NCBI GenBank assembly: GCA_030065205.1 | Contig: JASJDN010000005.1 | Coordinates: forward strand, 62,001 to 126,000 | Origin: Crocosphaera sp. | Lineage (GTDB): Bacteria; Cyanobacteriota; Cyanobacteriia; Cyanobacteriales; Microcystaceae | Length of the DNA stretch: 64,000 nt | Direction: 5' to 3' | Shown: positions 34,653 to 44,221 of the stretch, piece after piece | Layout: each line of letters opens with the position of its first letter | Numbering within the stretch: the stretch's first letter is position 1 | Translations under genes and position numbers: made by a program | Notes under the pieces: generated by a model | What the model was told of the DNA's origin: nothing | Seen by the model: only the letters and a program-made list of their open reading frames with translations | The model's database searches: none

Positions 34653-35447
34653 ATGCCTTCCCCCTTTCCTGGAATGAACCCTTATTTAGAACTTCCTCTA
34701 TTTTGGTCACAAGTTCATACTCATTTAATTGTTGCGATCGCTGATTACATGAACCCGATTCTACGCCCCAAATATCGTATGTCTATGGAACAAAGAGTTT
34801 ATACAGATACTAATAATGATGATAATTTAGAATTAGTGGGTATTCCTGATAATGTAGTGTTTACTCCGAGTTCAAAGGTGACTGAAACCTCATCTAATGT
34901 TGCGGTTGCCCCTCCAAAAGTTCAACCCTTAACTATTTCTCTTCCTCAACCCCAAACGGTTAAAGAATGGTATTTACAAGTTAAAAATGTAGAGACTCAG
35001 GAAGTGGTAACAGTGATTGAAATATTATCACCTAAAAATAAAAAATCAGGAGAAGGGAGAACTAAATATATAAAAAAAAGAGAACAAGTATTAATGAGTT
35101 TAACTCACTTAATAGAAATAGATTTATTAAGGAGAGGTGAGATAATGCCTATGAATATAGATGATACAATCAAATCAGATTATCGTATTGTTATTAGTAG
35201 AAGCGATCGCCGTCCCAAAGCAGAACTTTATGCTTTTAACTTAGCACAAGAAATTCCTGCAATTCCCTTACCTTTAAAACCAGAAGATCAAGAACCTTTA
35301 ATCCCTTTACAAGAGTTATTACATAGTATCTATGAAAAAGGAAGTTATGATTTAGCTATTAATTATCAAAAGCAAATCTTAGATAATCTATCGGAAAATG
35401 ATCAAAATTGGATTAATAATTTATTACAAGAACAAGAGTTAATCTAA
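34653..35447 (+). CDS. DUF4058 family protein
   Basis: A 264-residue cytoplasmic protein with the characteristic DUF4058 start MPSPFPGMNPYLE, then PLFWSQVHTHLIVAIADYMN and VEILSPKNKKSGEGR, and the typical C-terminal IPLKPEDQEP..LQELLHSIYEKGSYDLAINY. The family is abundant in cyanobacteria and planctomycetes and has no known function. The VIEILSPKNK segment resembles the Uma2 nuclease core, so a distant nuclease relationship is possible (inference). AAGGAG lies just before the ATG. Confidence 0.9.
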   Translation: MPSPFPGMNPYLELPLFWSQVHTHLIVAIADYMNPILRPKYRMSMEQRVYTDTNNDDNLELVGIPDNVVFTPSSKVTETSSNVAVAPPKVQPLTISLPQPQTVKEWYLQVKNVETQEVVTVIEILSPKNKKSGEGRTKYIKKREQVLMSLTHLIEIDLLRRGEIMPMNIDDTIKSDYRIVISRSDRRPKAELYAFNLAQEIPAIPLPLKPEDQEPLIPLQELLHSIYEKGSYDLAINYQKQILDNLSENDQNWINNLLQEQELI

Positions 35448-35644
35448 ATTCAATCTAGTTTTACTATATAATCGAAGACATAATCTTTTAGTTTTTAGCA
35501 AGCTCATCTATTATAACCACAATTATCTGGGTCTATGGAGTTAATTCTCTTTGCCCTATTATCTTTACAAAATTTTTACAGCTATTATCTTATGTTCTAT
35601 GTATAAAATAAACAGAAGTAAAAAAACACAGTTAATATATCTAA

Positions 35645-37246
35645 ATGAAACAAACCGTTGCTTGGGTTATCAGCAGTTTAACAACCATTACAGGAATCAT
35701 TACTCCTAGTTTAGCCTTAAATACCTCCATCGGAGAAACCGGCATTTATGCCAACCGCTTACATCAACAACCCTTAAATTTAACCGGGAAAAAAATTGCC
35801 ATTGGACAAGTCGAAATTGGACGGCCAGGCATATTCGGCTTCGATAAAATAGCAGCGTGGAGTCCTGCTTTCAAACTAGCAGGGGTTTATTATCAAAATC
35901 GGGCAGTCAAATCTAACGGCAACCTAGACAACCATGCAGCTATGGTAGCAACCGTCATGGTTAGCAAAGACAAAAAATTGCCAGGAGTCGCTCCAGACGC
36001 AAGATTATACGCTTCGGCCATCGGTGCCATCAAAGGGGGAGGCCAACCCCAAGAATGTTTAGCGAGTCAACACATTGCCCAACAAAACAGTGGAGATGTC
36101 CGGGCCATTAACTTTAGTTTCGGAGAATCCTTAGAACAAGATCGTCGCATGGATGCAAAGTTAGATGGGAATGCCCATTTAACCCAATGTATCGACTGGT
36201 CTTCACGGGTTCATGATACCCTCTATGTCATCGCCGGCAACCAGGGACAGGGGGGTATTCCCATTCCCACAGACCACTATAACGGCATCACCACCGCTTA
36301 CACCACCAAACGGGACGAAATTTACTCAAAAGTCGATTTTGCCAACCTCAGCGCCCTTCCAGTGGGCATAGGCCGCAGTTTAATCAAACGGGAAATCAAC
36401 GTCGGACCGAGACGGGCCATCAATTTAGTCGCCCCAGGAAGCAAGGTGGCCGTCTACGACCTAGCCGGAACCATCCAAGAAGTCAGTGGTACCAGTTTTG
36501 CGGCCCCTCATATCACTGCCTCCGTGGCCTTATTACAAGAATTCGGCGATCGCCAACTGGCCAATCAACAACCGAACTGGAGTCTGGACTCTCGCCGTCA
36601 TCAGGTTAACAAAGCCATCTTACTGAATTCTGCCGATAAGATACAAGATAAGGGGAACGGTTTGTTATTAGGCATGATGCGAACGATTTTTAGTAAATCC
36701 CATTATAGTTGGTTCGATTCAGATGCCTATGATAACCCGGAGATTCCTGTAGACATAGAAATGGGAACCGGCCACTTGAATGTATTGCGTGCTTATCAAC
36801 AGTTTAGTGCGGGTCAATGGAAACCCCAAAATCCAGTTCCAGTTATGGGTTGGGACTATGAAACCGTTACCAAAGATCAATATCAAGACTATATTATTTC
36901 TCAACCGTTGCCAGAAAATAGCTTTGTTTCCATTACCCTAGTCTGGGATAGATTCGTAAAACTCAACGACAAAAACAACAATGAGCAATACGATCTAGGG
37001 GAGAATTTTGAAGATCGAGGTCTCAATAATCTTGATCTCTATTTAATGCCAGCCAATGCCACCAATGTCTCTGAAAGTATCTGTCGTTCTAGTAGCAAAG
37101 TGGATAATACAGAACATATTTTTTGTCCTGTTTCGGCCACTGGCAACTATAAAATACGGGTGCAGTACAAACAACAAGTTAATCAAGAGAGTCAACCCTA
37201 TGGGTTAGCGTGGTGGACTGTTGGTCAGAATGTCCCTCAACCTTAA
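35645..37246 (+). CDS. Subtilase-family (S8) protease with Glu at the catalytic Asp position
   Basis: The 533-residue exported protein (signal peptide about 1-25, ending PSLALN) has a subtilisin fold: IAIGQVEIG at 51-59, NHAAMVATV with His97, the oxyanion Asn199 in YVIAGNQG and SGTSFAAPH with Ser284. In the first motif the Asp of the canonical VxDxG is Glu57, so the triad would be Glu/His/Ser. The context around His97 is also not the standard HGTHVAG. The last 150 residues form a beta-rich domain (YIISQPLPENSFVSITLVWD). Its stop codon overlaps that of the convergent PPC-like protein gene. It may be a degraded or specialised protease. Confidence 0.85.
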   Translation: MKQTVAWVISSLTTITGIITPSLALNTSIGETGIYANRLHQQPLNLTGKKIAIGQVEIGRPGIFGFDKIAAWSPAFKLAGVYYQNRAVKSNGNLDNHAAMVATVMVSKDKKLPGVAPDARLYASAIGAIKGGGQPQECLASQHIAQQNSGDVRAINFSFGESLEQDRRMDAKLDGNAHLTQCIDWSSRVHDTLYVIAGNQGQGGIPIPTDHYNGITTAYTTKRDEIYSKVDFANLSALPVGIGRSLIKREINVGPRRAINLVAPGSKVAVYDLAGTIQEVSGTSFAAPHITASVALLQEFGDRQLANQQPNWSLDSRRHQVNKAILLNSADKIQDKGNGLLLGMMRTIFSKSHYSWFDSDAYDNPEIPVDIEMGTGHLNVLRAYQQFSAGQWKPQNPVPVMGWDYETVTKDQYQDYIISQPLPENSFVSITLVWDRFVKLNDKNNNEQYDLGENFEDRGLNNLDLYLMPANATNVSESICRSSSKVDNTEHIFCPVSATGNYKIRVQYKQQVNQESQPYGLAWWTVGQNVPQP

Positions 37247-39189
37247 CTTTGTATGTTAAAGGTGTACTGTCCTGTCTGTGCATTATGACGAGAACTCACT
37301 AAGAGTAGATAGTCCATACCATCTTCTACATCGAATTCGTAAGTTATTTTGCTGGCGTAACGTTTACTGTAAGAATCAAGAATTTCTCCTGTTTGAGCAT
37401 TGAGAATATGCAACTCGGGAGAAAACTCACCATCAATCGTAATTTCGAGTTGATCTTGTCCTTGTAGACTATCTGCGGAGAGGTAATAACCATCGCTATA
37501 GTATCGGTGGTAACTCCAATGCTCCCTGGTATAGTCCCGAAAATCGCTAGTGACAAGAGAATTGGTAATGGTTTGATTCAGTCCGATCACATTGCTATCA
37601 AATAACAAACCGGTATCGGTGGTTAAGTCGTAGGTTCCACCCGCTTCTCCCACAATTCTCACCCCATAATTAATCCCATCTTCGACGGTAAACTTGAGAT
37701 TGCTTTGGTTAGTGGTTTGTAAAATATCTCCCGTGTCTTGATCAAAAAGTTGAACAAGATTATCAGATGAACTATTCAAATTCAGTTGTACATCTTCTCC
37801 TACCTGTAAATCAGAGAGAAGATAGTTATCCATAAGACGATTTTTCAGAATCGGATGAACATCATCATCCCTCACATCAAATCCACCGGAGACAGATAAA
37901 TTGGTATCAACGGTTAAGGTATAGTCTCCCGTCCGTTGAGACATATAAGAAGTAACGACAAGAGCATAATTGAAACCTGCTCTGGCCTTGTAACTCATCT
38001 GTGAGACGTAACCACCTTCTTGACCATTGTAAGAACCCCTGTTAGATGATAGATAGCTTCCTGTGTCCGCATCAATCAAAAAGACCATCGTATTATAGTC
38101 AGAGGCGTTTAGGTTAACATCAATGGTTTGGAAAGGGGATATATTCGTGAGTTCATATCGGTCTGTATATCTTGCACGCCATAAATCAGTTGTTTGATCG
38201 TCTTCGCTTAACGTTCCTTGAATCGTTTGATCGCTAATTCCTAGGGTGAGTTCTCCTAAAGTGGTTCCTAAAGTATAGCTTCCTGTGGTGCTTTCTCCTG
38301 TAGAAGTAACTCGGACTAAATAGTCAATATCCTTATCGCTGGTAAACGTCAGTTGAGTCTGGAGTGTTCCCTCCGTTTCTGTCACCTCATACTGATCAAT
38401 CATTTGTCCAGTTTCCCGATTGATCAATTGTAAAGAACTGCCAAATCCGACACTATCTAAATTAAGAACAACGGTTTGTTGATCTTCAACACCTCTCAAA
38501 ATATACTCATCTCGATAACGACCTTGAAACGTTTGATCACTACTGTCTAAAACCCCTGTCTCTGTATCACTAAAAACCAATTTTTCTGTCAGTTCCCCTA
38601 ACGTGGTTGCTAAGACATATCCTCCTGTCCCTTGGTCTTCTACGGACGTAACCCTAACCACATAGTCTATGTTTTTGTCAGGGGTGAACGTCAATTGATT
38701 ATGAAAATTATCCTCGTTGTTGGACTGATAGAGTATCTCTCCTGTTCCATCATTTACTAATTGCAGGGAACTCCCAAAGTCTAAGGCTTTTAAGTCGAGA
38801 ATGACCCTTTCATTTTTCTTTAGACCGGTTAATCGATATTCATCGCTATATCCCTCTCCATAAACCTGATCACTATGGTCTAAAACTCCCTTTTCTTTAT
38901 CCGTAAACTTTAAGCGTTTTTCTTGGTTAAAACTGATAATAGGGTCATCATTGCTACCCTCTCCTGTCATTAGATGATCATCGATATCAACAGAATTTAC
39001 GCCACTTTCTTTCAGCAATCCTTGTAACGTTTCAGTCACTGTTACTAAGTCAGACTTGGGATCGATTCCTATAATGTCGGATTGATCAGAGGAATGCTCA
39101 ATATTACTCAGAGGTTCCCCTCCCTCCGAATCATCCATAGTAGAATGATTAAAAATATTCAGATTAGATTGTGTCAGTTGATCAATCAT
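37243..39189 (-). CDS. Repeat protein with PPC-like (pre-peptidase C-terminal) beta domains
   Basis: A 648-residue protein of five or six repeats of about 105 residues, each built like a bacterial PPC domain: (F/S)DTETGVLDSSDQ, YRDEYILRGV, VVLNLDSVGFGSSLQLIN, DYLVRVTS and GSYTLGTTLGEL. There is no classical signal peptide; the N-terminus is hydrophilic (MIDQLTQSNLNIFNHSTMDD). That, with the acidic repeats, suggests non-classical or type I export. PPC domains usually sit on secreted proteases, and this gene ends nose-to-nose with the subtilase gene, sharing TTAA as overlapping stop codons. No enzymatic domain is seen. Confidence 0.75.
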   Translation of the reverse strand: MIDQLTQSNLNIFNHSTMDDSEGGEPLSNIEHSSDQSDIIGIDPKSDLVTVTETLQGLLKESGVNSVDIDDHLMTGEGSNDDPIISFNQEKRLKFTDKEKGVLDHSDQVYGEGYSDEYRLTGLKKNERVILDLKALDFGSSLQLVNDGTGEILYQSNNEDNFHNQLTFTPDKNIDYVVRVTSVEDQGTGGYVLATTLGELTEKLVFSDTETGVLDSSDQTFQGRYRDEYILRGVEDQQTVVLNLDSVGFGSSLQLINRETGQMIDQYEVTETEGTLQTQLTFTSDKDIDYLVRVTSTGESTTGSYTLGTTLGELTLGISDQTIQGTLSEDDQTTDLWRARYTDRYELTNISPFQTIDVNLNASDYNTMVFLIDADTGSYLSSNRGSYNGQEGGYVSQMSYKARAGFNYALVVTSYMSQRTGDYTLTVDTNLSVSGGFDVRDDDVHPILKNRLMDNYLLSDLQVGEDVQLNLNSSSDNLVQLFDQDTGDILQTTNQSNLKFTVEDGINYGVRIVGEAGGTYDLTTDTGLLFDSNVIGLNQTITNSLVTSDFRDYTREHWSYHRYYSDGYYLSADSLQGQDQLEITIDGEFSPELHILNAQTGEILDSYSKRYASKITYEFDVEDGMDYLLLVSSRHNAQTGQYTFNIQS

Positions 39190-39542
39190 AACGAATTATC
39201 TCCTAAGTTCTGTTGACCCCTTTTCATGGTCAGGGGTTGAGTTCATTGATTATGAAAAACAAAAAAATTTGAATTTATTGTTTATTTAATTGTTGACAAT
39301 TTCCTTAAAAAAAGCATCCGTATTGTCTAGGATTTTTCAATCATTTCTTTATTTAAACTTTATTAAATTTATTTTTGAGATTTTTTTATTCTTGCTGTTT
39401 GATAAAAATACATAACTAAAATGACTATTTTTATGAAAAATATATGAAATCAGCGTATTTGCTGATCAGTAATTACACAAAAAACAGAAAGACTAACCTT
39501 TCTGTTTTAATTACTTTTTCTCTCAAATATATGAGATTTTTG
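39190..39542. other. AT-rich intergenic region
   Basis: Very AT-rich, with no gene on either strand. It contains the terminator of the phosphoesterase gene (39479-39508) and, next to 39190, the upstream region of the PPC-like protein gene. No repeat family member was recognised. Confidence 0.6.
39479..39508 (-). terminator. Intrinsic terminator of the metallophosphoesterase gene
   Basis: An 11-bp perfect stem, aaaacagaaag at 39481-39491 and ctttctgtttt at 39498-39508, with a 6-base loop. A run of six A on the plus strand becomes the T-tract on the minus strand. It lies about 35 bases beyond the stop of the minus-strand gene. Confidence 0.75.
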
Positions 39543-40634
39543 TTATAAATTAAGCAAAACATGATTATCAATCAAAGCAGGTGTTCCATCAGATTTCACA
39601 GCACTAAATTGTTGAAAGTAATCACGAACGTCAGGAGGAAACTGAGGAAAATCAAACAGACCATCCCCTGCTGCAATATCTGACCAAAAATCTCGTAATA
39701 CTGGAGCCAATTTTTCCGCTTCTTCAAGGGATATTTTTAACGGGGATGCTGTTAGTAATTTCACCATAAATCCAAAGGAGCGATCGCCTAACCATTGACG
39801 AGAAATTTGTTCTAAATTTTCCCATCCTGGTACACTTTTAACGCGATGAGAGGTTATATTAAGGCTCAATGAACCGTTAGTGGGTCGTTTGACTTCAATG
39901 ATACGATAAGGATGAGGATAACTAACTAATGATCCGGTTGTGATTTCATAGATTCCTTGTTCATAAGCAACATCCTGTACATGAAGATGCCCGGTAAAAA
40001 TGAGTTGACAGTTAGCCGACTTCAAGAGTTTAAGTAATAGAGAAGCATTATCGAGCATATATCTTTTCCCTAATTCATGGTTACTTTGTCCTGGTAAATG
40101 CTCAATAACGTTATGATGAATCATCACTAAAAGGAGTTGATCTTTCACCTGAGCTAACAAATTTTCTAACCAAGTTAATTGTTCATCATCTAAACATCCT
40201 AACTGTTTTCCTTCCTGATTAAAGTGATTAGAATTTAACCCAATAATTCGCACCCCTGGTAAAATTTCTTGGGTATAATATAACTGTTGACTGTTATAAC
40301 CACAGTGACCGTAATAACTAGGAAATTGATGAAACCCGATTTTCGCTTCTGTGGGATCAACACAGGGAACGTCGTGATTACCTGGAACCACAAAAACGGG
40401 AAAAGGGAGAGATTGCAAGCGTTTGCTTAACCAGTTATGATTATCTATCTCTCCATCTTGGGTTAAATCCCCTGGTAAGAGGAGAAAATCTAAGTTAAGC
40501 TGTTCTAGGTGATTTAATACCTTTTCTAAGGCGAGAATACTGACTTCGACTAAATGAAACCGATTACCATGAGTTGGGATGGTGTGGGGAACCGCAACAT
40601 GGGGATCACTGATAACAGCAAAGCGAAAATTCAT
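39543..40634 (-). CDS. Calcineurin-like metallophosphoesterase
   Basis: A cytoplasmic protein of 363 residues with all metallophosphoesterase motifs: VISDPHV near the N-terminus (D-x-H), LLLPGDLTQDG near 52-62, VVPGNHDVP near 82-90, MIHHNV and FTGHLHVQD. These supply the dimetal site. It is of the CpdA/Icc-like type, so cyclic nucleotides or other phosphodiesters are possible substrates. A GTG precedes the ATG; the ATG at 40632-40634 (MNFRFAVIS) is preferred. It is divergent from trmB, and a good terminator follows. Confidence 0.9.
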   Translation of the reverse strand: MNFRFAVISDPHVAVPHTIPTHGNRFHLVEVSILALEKVLNHLEQLNLDFLLLPGDLTQDGEIDNHNWLSKRLQSLPFPVFVVPGNHDVPCVDPTEAKIGFHQFPSYYGHCGYNSQQLYYTQEILPGVRIIGLNSNHFNQEGKQLGCLDDEQLTWLENLLAQVKDQLLLVMIHHNVIEHLPGQSNHELGKRYMLDNASLLLKLLKSANCQLIFTGHLHVQDVAYEQGIYEITTGSLVSYPHPYRIIEVKRPTNGSLSLNITSHRVKSVPGWENLEQISRQWLGDRSFGFMVKLLTASPLKISLEEAEKLAPVLRDFWSDIAAGDGLFDFPQFPPDVRDYFQQFSAVKSDGTPALIDNHVLLNL

Positions 40635-40670
40635 CACAAAAAAGTCTTGAATAAATAGGAGAGATTAATT

Positions 40671-41321
40671 TTGGCAAGAGTCCGTGTCCGTCAACACGTT
40701 AACCCTTTAAGTGCAAAATACCGTCAGCCTCTAATTTTACCAGAGTGGGAAAAAATTTATCTTGATGTCAACCAACCCCTTCATTTAGATATTGGTTGTG
40801 CAAGGGGAAAATTTTTATTACAGATGGCTCCATTGTATCCTAATATTAATTTCCTGGGGGTGGAAATTAGAAAACCTTTAGTGATTGAAGCCAATGAACA
40901 ACGCGATCGCTTACAATTGTCTAACCTTCATTTTCTATTTTGTAATATTAATTTGTATATTCAGCCATTATTAGGATCTTTTCCTTCTCAAACTTTAGAA
41001 GGGGTAAGTATTCAATTTCCTGATCCTTGGTTTAAACGTAGTCACCAAAAAAGACGGGTGGTACAACCGGATTTAGTTCAAGCGATCACTGATTATTTGG
41101 TTGACACTGGATCGGTTTTTTTACAATCAGATATTAGGGAAGTTGCTGAGGAAATGGCCGATAATTTCTTAACTAATACTGGTTTCCAAAAGCAACATCA
41201 AGACCCTTGGTTACAAGAAAATCCATTTCCTATTCCCACGCAAAGGGAAATAGCAACGTTGAATAAAAATGAACCCATTTATCGAATGTTATTGAAAAAA
41301 AGAAACCCATCACATCAGTAA
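40671..41321 (+). CDS. trmB: tRNA (guanine-N7-)-methyltransferase
   Basis: SAM-dependent enzyme methylating G46 of tRNA. The 216-residue protein has the SAM-binding LDIGCARGKFLLQMA (38-52) and the family signature IQFPDPWFKRSHQKRR (114-129). Translation begins at a TTG: the product then starts MARVRVRQHVNPLS, which matches cyanobacterial homologues as I recall them, and AGGAGAG lies about 8 bases upstream. No ATG lies before the conserved N-terminus. Confidence 0.94.
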   Translation: MARVRVRQHVNPLSAKYRQPLILPEWEKIYLDVNQPLHLDIGCARGKFLLQMAPLYPNINFLGVEIRKPLVIEANEQRDRLQLSNLHFLFCNINLYIQPLLGSFPSQTLEGVSIQFPDPWFKRSHQKRRVVQPDLVQAITDYLVDTGSVFLQSDIREVAEEMADNFLTNTGFQKQHQDPWLQENPFPIPTQREIATLNKNEPIYRMLLKKRNPSHQ

Positions 41322-41417
41322 TGCGAGGGTTTCCATTCAACTAAATTTTCTTGTGAAAAGAGAGCTCGCAAAGGCGCAAGGGCGCAAAGGGGGTATTTTT
41401 TGTTCCCATTCAACTAA

Positions 41418-41756
41418 CTAAAAATCAACTACGGGAAAACGACGGGTAGGACGTTCGTAGTCTCCTAACTGATAATCGGAATCTTGATAAGCGTCATTAA
41501 GCTGTCTGACCCTCGTTTCATACAAATCTAAGTCAAAATTGCTAGACTCTAAGGGTGGAGACGGTTTAGGATCAGGAAATTCTCCCCCTAATCCCCAGTT
41601 CCAATCTTCGATGGTTCTCGGTTGAACCCCCGTTAAATCTTCACTGGAGGTGGTAGCTAATGTGTTGAAGTCGGAGGAACGAAGAACCTGGGAAACGACA
41701 CTAGGGGTGATGGAAAGAAGGCTAAAGGTAATCAAAAGGGAGGGGATAACTTTCAT
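41418..41756 (-). CDS. Small exported protein of unknown function, 112 aa
   Basis: Starts with a clear signal peptide (MKVIPSLLITFSLLSITPSV, cleaved near VSQ). The mature part is about 90 residues, rich in Asp, Pro and Arg (EDWNWGLGGEFPDPKPSPPL, YERPTRRFPVVDF). The frame extends upstream to 41798, but the ATG at 41754-41756 gives the signal peptide. A plus-strand frame over this region (41650-41967) lacks any protein-like character. Family not recognised. Confidence 0.7.
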   Translation of the reverse strand: MKVIPSLLITFSLLSITPSVVSQVLRSSDFNTLATTSSEDLTGVQPRTIEDWNWGLGGEFPDPKPSPPLESSNFDLDLYETRVRQLNDAYQDSDYQLGDYERPTRRFPVVDF

Positions 41757-42092
41757 GGCATCTTTTGAAACTAGAATTATTATCTCCCCATGCCACACTT
41801 TCTTGATTTATTTATTAATAATATTGGGGGACTTTTTACCCCCCAATAATTATTATAACTCAACTGTCAAGCCCATCGCTTTAATTAATTTTTGTCTAGA
41901 ATTGTTATACTTTTTTACTAAAAGTCCCCGAAATCTTTTTGTTTATCTAAAGTTTTCAAAGCATTAAGATTTATGAAATAAACGTCATTAATCGAGTTAA
42001 TTATTTAAAAAAGTAATTAACTAAAATATAAAATAATCATAAAAATAGTGATCATTGAGAAAATAGTTTATAACATAGAAGGAATATTTGCT

Positions 42093-44042
42093 GTGAGTCA
42101 ACCTATAAAAATGAAACTTAACTGGTATTTATCCATCATTTTACTGAGTTTTCTTTGTCCTAACCTGGTGTTATCCCAGGAAATAGACGAAAATCAAACA
42201 TCCTTTTTAAAAGGAAACATGACCGTAGAAAATCTGCCCAAAGACTATACATCTTTTGAAATAGCAGATTTATCTAATAATAACCCTCAAGAAAATAGTA
42301 AACCTTCTACTGAGTCGAGCTTAGCTAATACAACAGAAGAAAAAAAACAATCTAACCCAGTAGAAACAACCACTTCTAATACAACCAAAGCGCCCACCTC
42401 AGAAGAAACGGAAGAGACAAAAACAGCAATCACTGATAGTTGTGAAAGCGCACCCCCTCAAGTTTTACACCCCCTCGCACCTGCTGTAGAAGTAGCTGAG
42501 AATACAACAGAAAAGCCTAACAATAATGCTGAAGCGTTATCGTTAGAAAAACCGGCTGACATTGAAGAGGAAAATACTGAAAATAAAGAAGAAAAAGAAG
42601 ATAAAATTTTAGAAATTTCTCAGGCTGAACTTACCCATTATCCAACCTTAGCTAAGGCGGATCATTTTTATAACTGTGGTGAGACTTTATTAGCCGAACG
42701 ATTCTATCGAGAAGTAAAAGAACCCTTTGGAAATGAAGAAGAATTAAATCGTGAAATCCTAGCTCAAGCCGTTTATGACCCCGAATACTTATTACCAGGA
42801 GGTGCAGTTTATTGGAGACTGTACCAAGAAAGTTTAAATGAAAGCGAAGTGTATAAAAGCAAGCGAATTGCTCCTTTACAATTATTATCTCAAGACTATC
42901 CAGAGTTTATTCCCGGTCATCTGAAATATGCTGAAATTTTGAGAACAGAAGATCGTCAAGAAGAAGCTTTAAAGGTATTAAAAGAAGCGGTTACTTTATA
43001 CCCCAATGAAGCCCCCTTAGTTAAAGCGAAAATCGAAGCAGATGAACAAGCAGAAAATTGGTTAGCAGCTTCCTTAACTGCCCGTCAATTTGCTGTGTTT
43101 AATCAAGATCATTTCTTACGGGATGAATTTAAAGAATTAGCAGATAAAAATTTAGACCGTTATCAAGGGGATCTCCAAGAACAAATGACTTGGAATGTGG
43201 TAGGAAATGCCATTATGGGTGGCATTGGGGCTGCTTTAATGGGGAACGTTTTTGCCCCCCTTTCTACCCTTCAAACCAGCTACCTTTTACTTCAAGGAGA
43301 GTCAGCCATTGGGGAAAGTTATGCCGACGGATTTAAAAATCGTTTGACCCTAGTTGAAGATCCCGAAGTTACAGGATATATCGATGAAATTGGTCAAAAA
43401 TTAGCCAAAGTTGCCGGAAGAGATGAATTTGAATATGAATTTTATGTGGTGATGGATAAGAATATTAACGCCTTTGCTTTACCAGGGGGTAAAATCTTTG
43501 TCAATGCTGGGGCGATCGCTAAAACGGCATCAGAAGCAGAAATTGCCGGGTTATTAGCCCACGAATTAGCCCATTCGGTACTGTCTCACGGCTTCCAACA
43601 AATGACTCAAGGGGCATTAACTAGCAGCGTAATAGACTATATCCCCTATGTGGGAGGGATCGCTAGTAACTTAGCCATTTTGAGTTACAGTCGCGGAATG
43701 GAAGAACAAGCGGACTTATTTGGTACAAGATTACTTGCTGCCACTGGGTACGCAGCCGATGGTGTGCGTAACTTAATGGTGGTGATGGATGATGAACACA
43801 AACACAGTCCCCCAGCTTGGTTATCTACTCACCCCAATACCAGCGATCGCGTGAAATATATTGAGGCAGAAATCGTCCGCAATAATTTTAACCGTTTCGC
43901 CTACGAAGGAGTCGAAAGACATCAACAAATTCGTCAAAAAGTTGTCCAACTCCTAGAAGAACATGAAGCGGACGAAAAAGGAGAAAAAAGTGAGGAAAAG
44001 CTGGAAAAAAATGAGCCAGAAGTAAATCAAGAAAGGGAATAA
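42093..44042 (+). CDS. Exported M48 family zinc metalloprotease with TPR-like region
   Basis: About 649 residues. A signal peptide (NWYLSIILLSFLCPNLVLSQ) is followed by a long low-complexity Glu/Thr/Asn-rich stretch, a helical TPR-like segment (about residues 180-330) and an M48 peptidase domain. The zinc motif HELAH lies in GLLAHELAHSVLSHG, and the third ligand Glu is in SRGMEEQADLFG. It resembles the BepA/YfgC-type proteases of outer-membrane quality control, so a similar envelope role is likely. A GTG at 42093 with GAAGGA upstream is my preferred start; an ATG at 42111 also precedes the signal peptide. The C-terminus is a charged Glu/Lys tail. Confidence 0.88.
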   Translation: MSQPIKMKLNWYLSIILLSFLCPNLVLSQEIDENQTSFLKGNMTVENLPKDYTSFEIADLSNNNPQENSKPSTESSLANTTEEKKQSNPVETTTSNTTKAPTSEETEETKTAITDSCESAPPQVLHPLAPAVEVAENTTEKPNNNAEALSLEKPADIEEENTENKEEKEDKILEISQAELTHYPTLAKADHFYNCGETLLAERFYREVKEPFGNEEELNREILAQAVYDPEYLLPGGAVYWRLYQESLNESEVYKSKRIAPLQLLSQDYPEFIPGHLKYAEILRTEDRQEEALKVLKEAVTLYPNEAPLVKAKIEADEQAENWLAASLTARQFAVFNQDHFLRDEFKELADKNLDRYQGDLQEQMTWNVVGNAIMGGIGAALMGNVFAPLSTLQTSYLLLQGESAIGESYADGFKNRLTLVEDPEVTGYIDEIGQKLAKVAGRDEFEYEFYVVMDKNINAFALPGGKIFVNAGAIAKTASEAEIAGLLAHELAHSVLSHGFQQMTQGALTSSVIDYIPYVGGIASNLAILSYSRGMEEQADLFGTRLLAATGYAADGVRNLMVVMDDEHKHSPPAWLSTHPNTSDRVKYIEAEIVRNNFNRFAYEGVERHQQIRQKVVQLLEEHEADEKGEKSEEKLEKNEPEVNQERE

Positions 44043-44048
44043 ACAGCC

Positions 44049-44075
44049 GAGAATGGGGATTAAAACCCCATTCTC
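44049..44075 (+). terminator. Possible terminator after the M48 protease gene
   Basis: Gagaatgggg and ccccattctc form a perfect 10-bp stem with a 7-base loop, starting 7 bases after the stop codon. There is no T-tract after it, so termination strength is uncertain. Confidence 0.5.
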
Positions 44076-44098
44076 ACAAGTTATGAGAGACTTAAGTC

Positions 44099-44186
44099 GT
44101 CATTGCGAGGGGTAATATCAACAGTAAGCTTTGATTGTCACTAAAAATACCCCGAAGCAATCTACGATAGACATAGAGATTGCTTA
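44099..44186. repeat. Decayed 'cattgcgagg ... gaagcaatct' intergenic repeat
   Basis: Contains cattgcgagg, gaagcaatct and gagattgctt in the order seen in a widespread bacterial intergenic palindrome family. The copy is interrupted and imperfect. It lies between convergent genes. Confidence 0.4.
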
Positions 44187-44221
44187 ATTCAGTTACGGTT
44201 ACATTCGCCACAAATATAATT

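Noticed and set aside
41650..41967. 105-codon plus-strand ORF
   Set aside because: Antisense to the start of a signal-peptide-bearing gene (41418-41756); that gene explains the region better.
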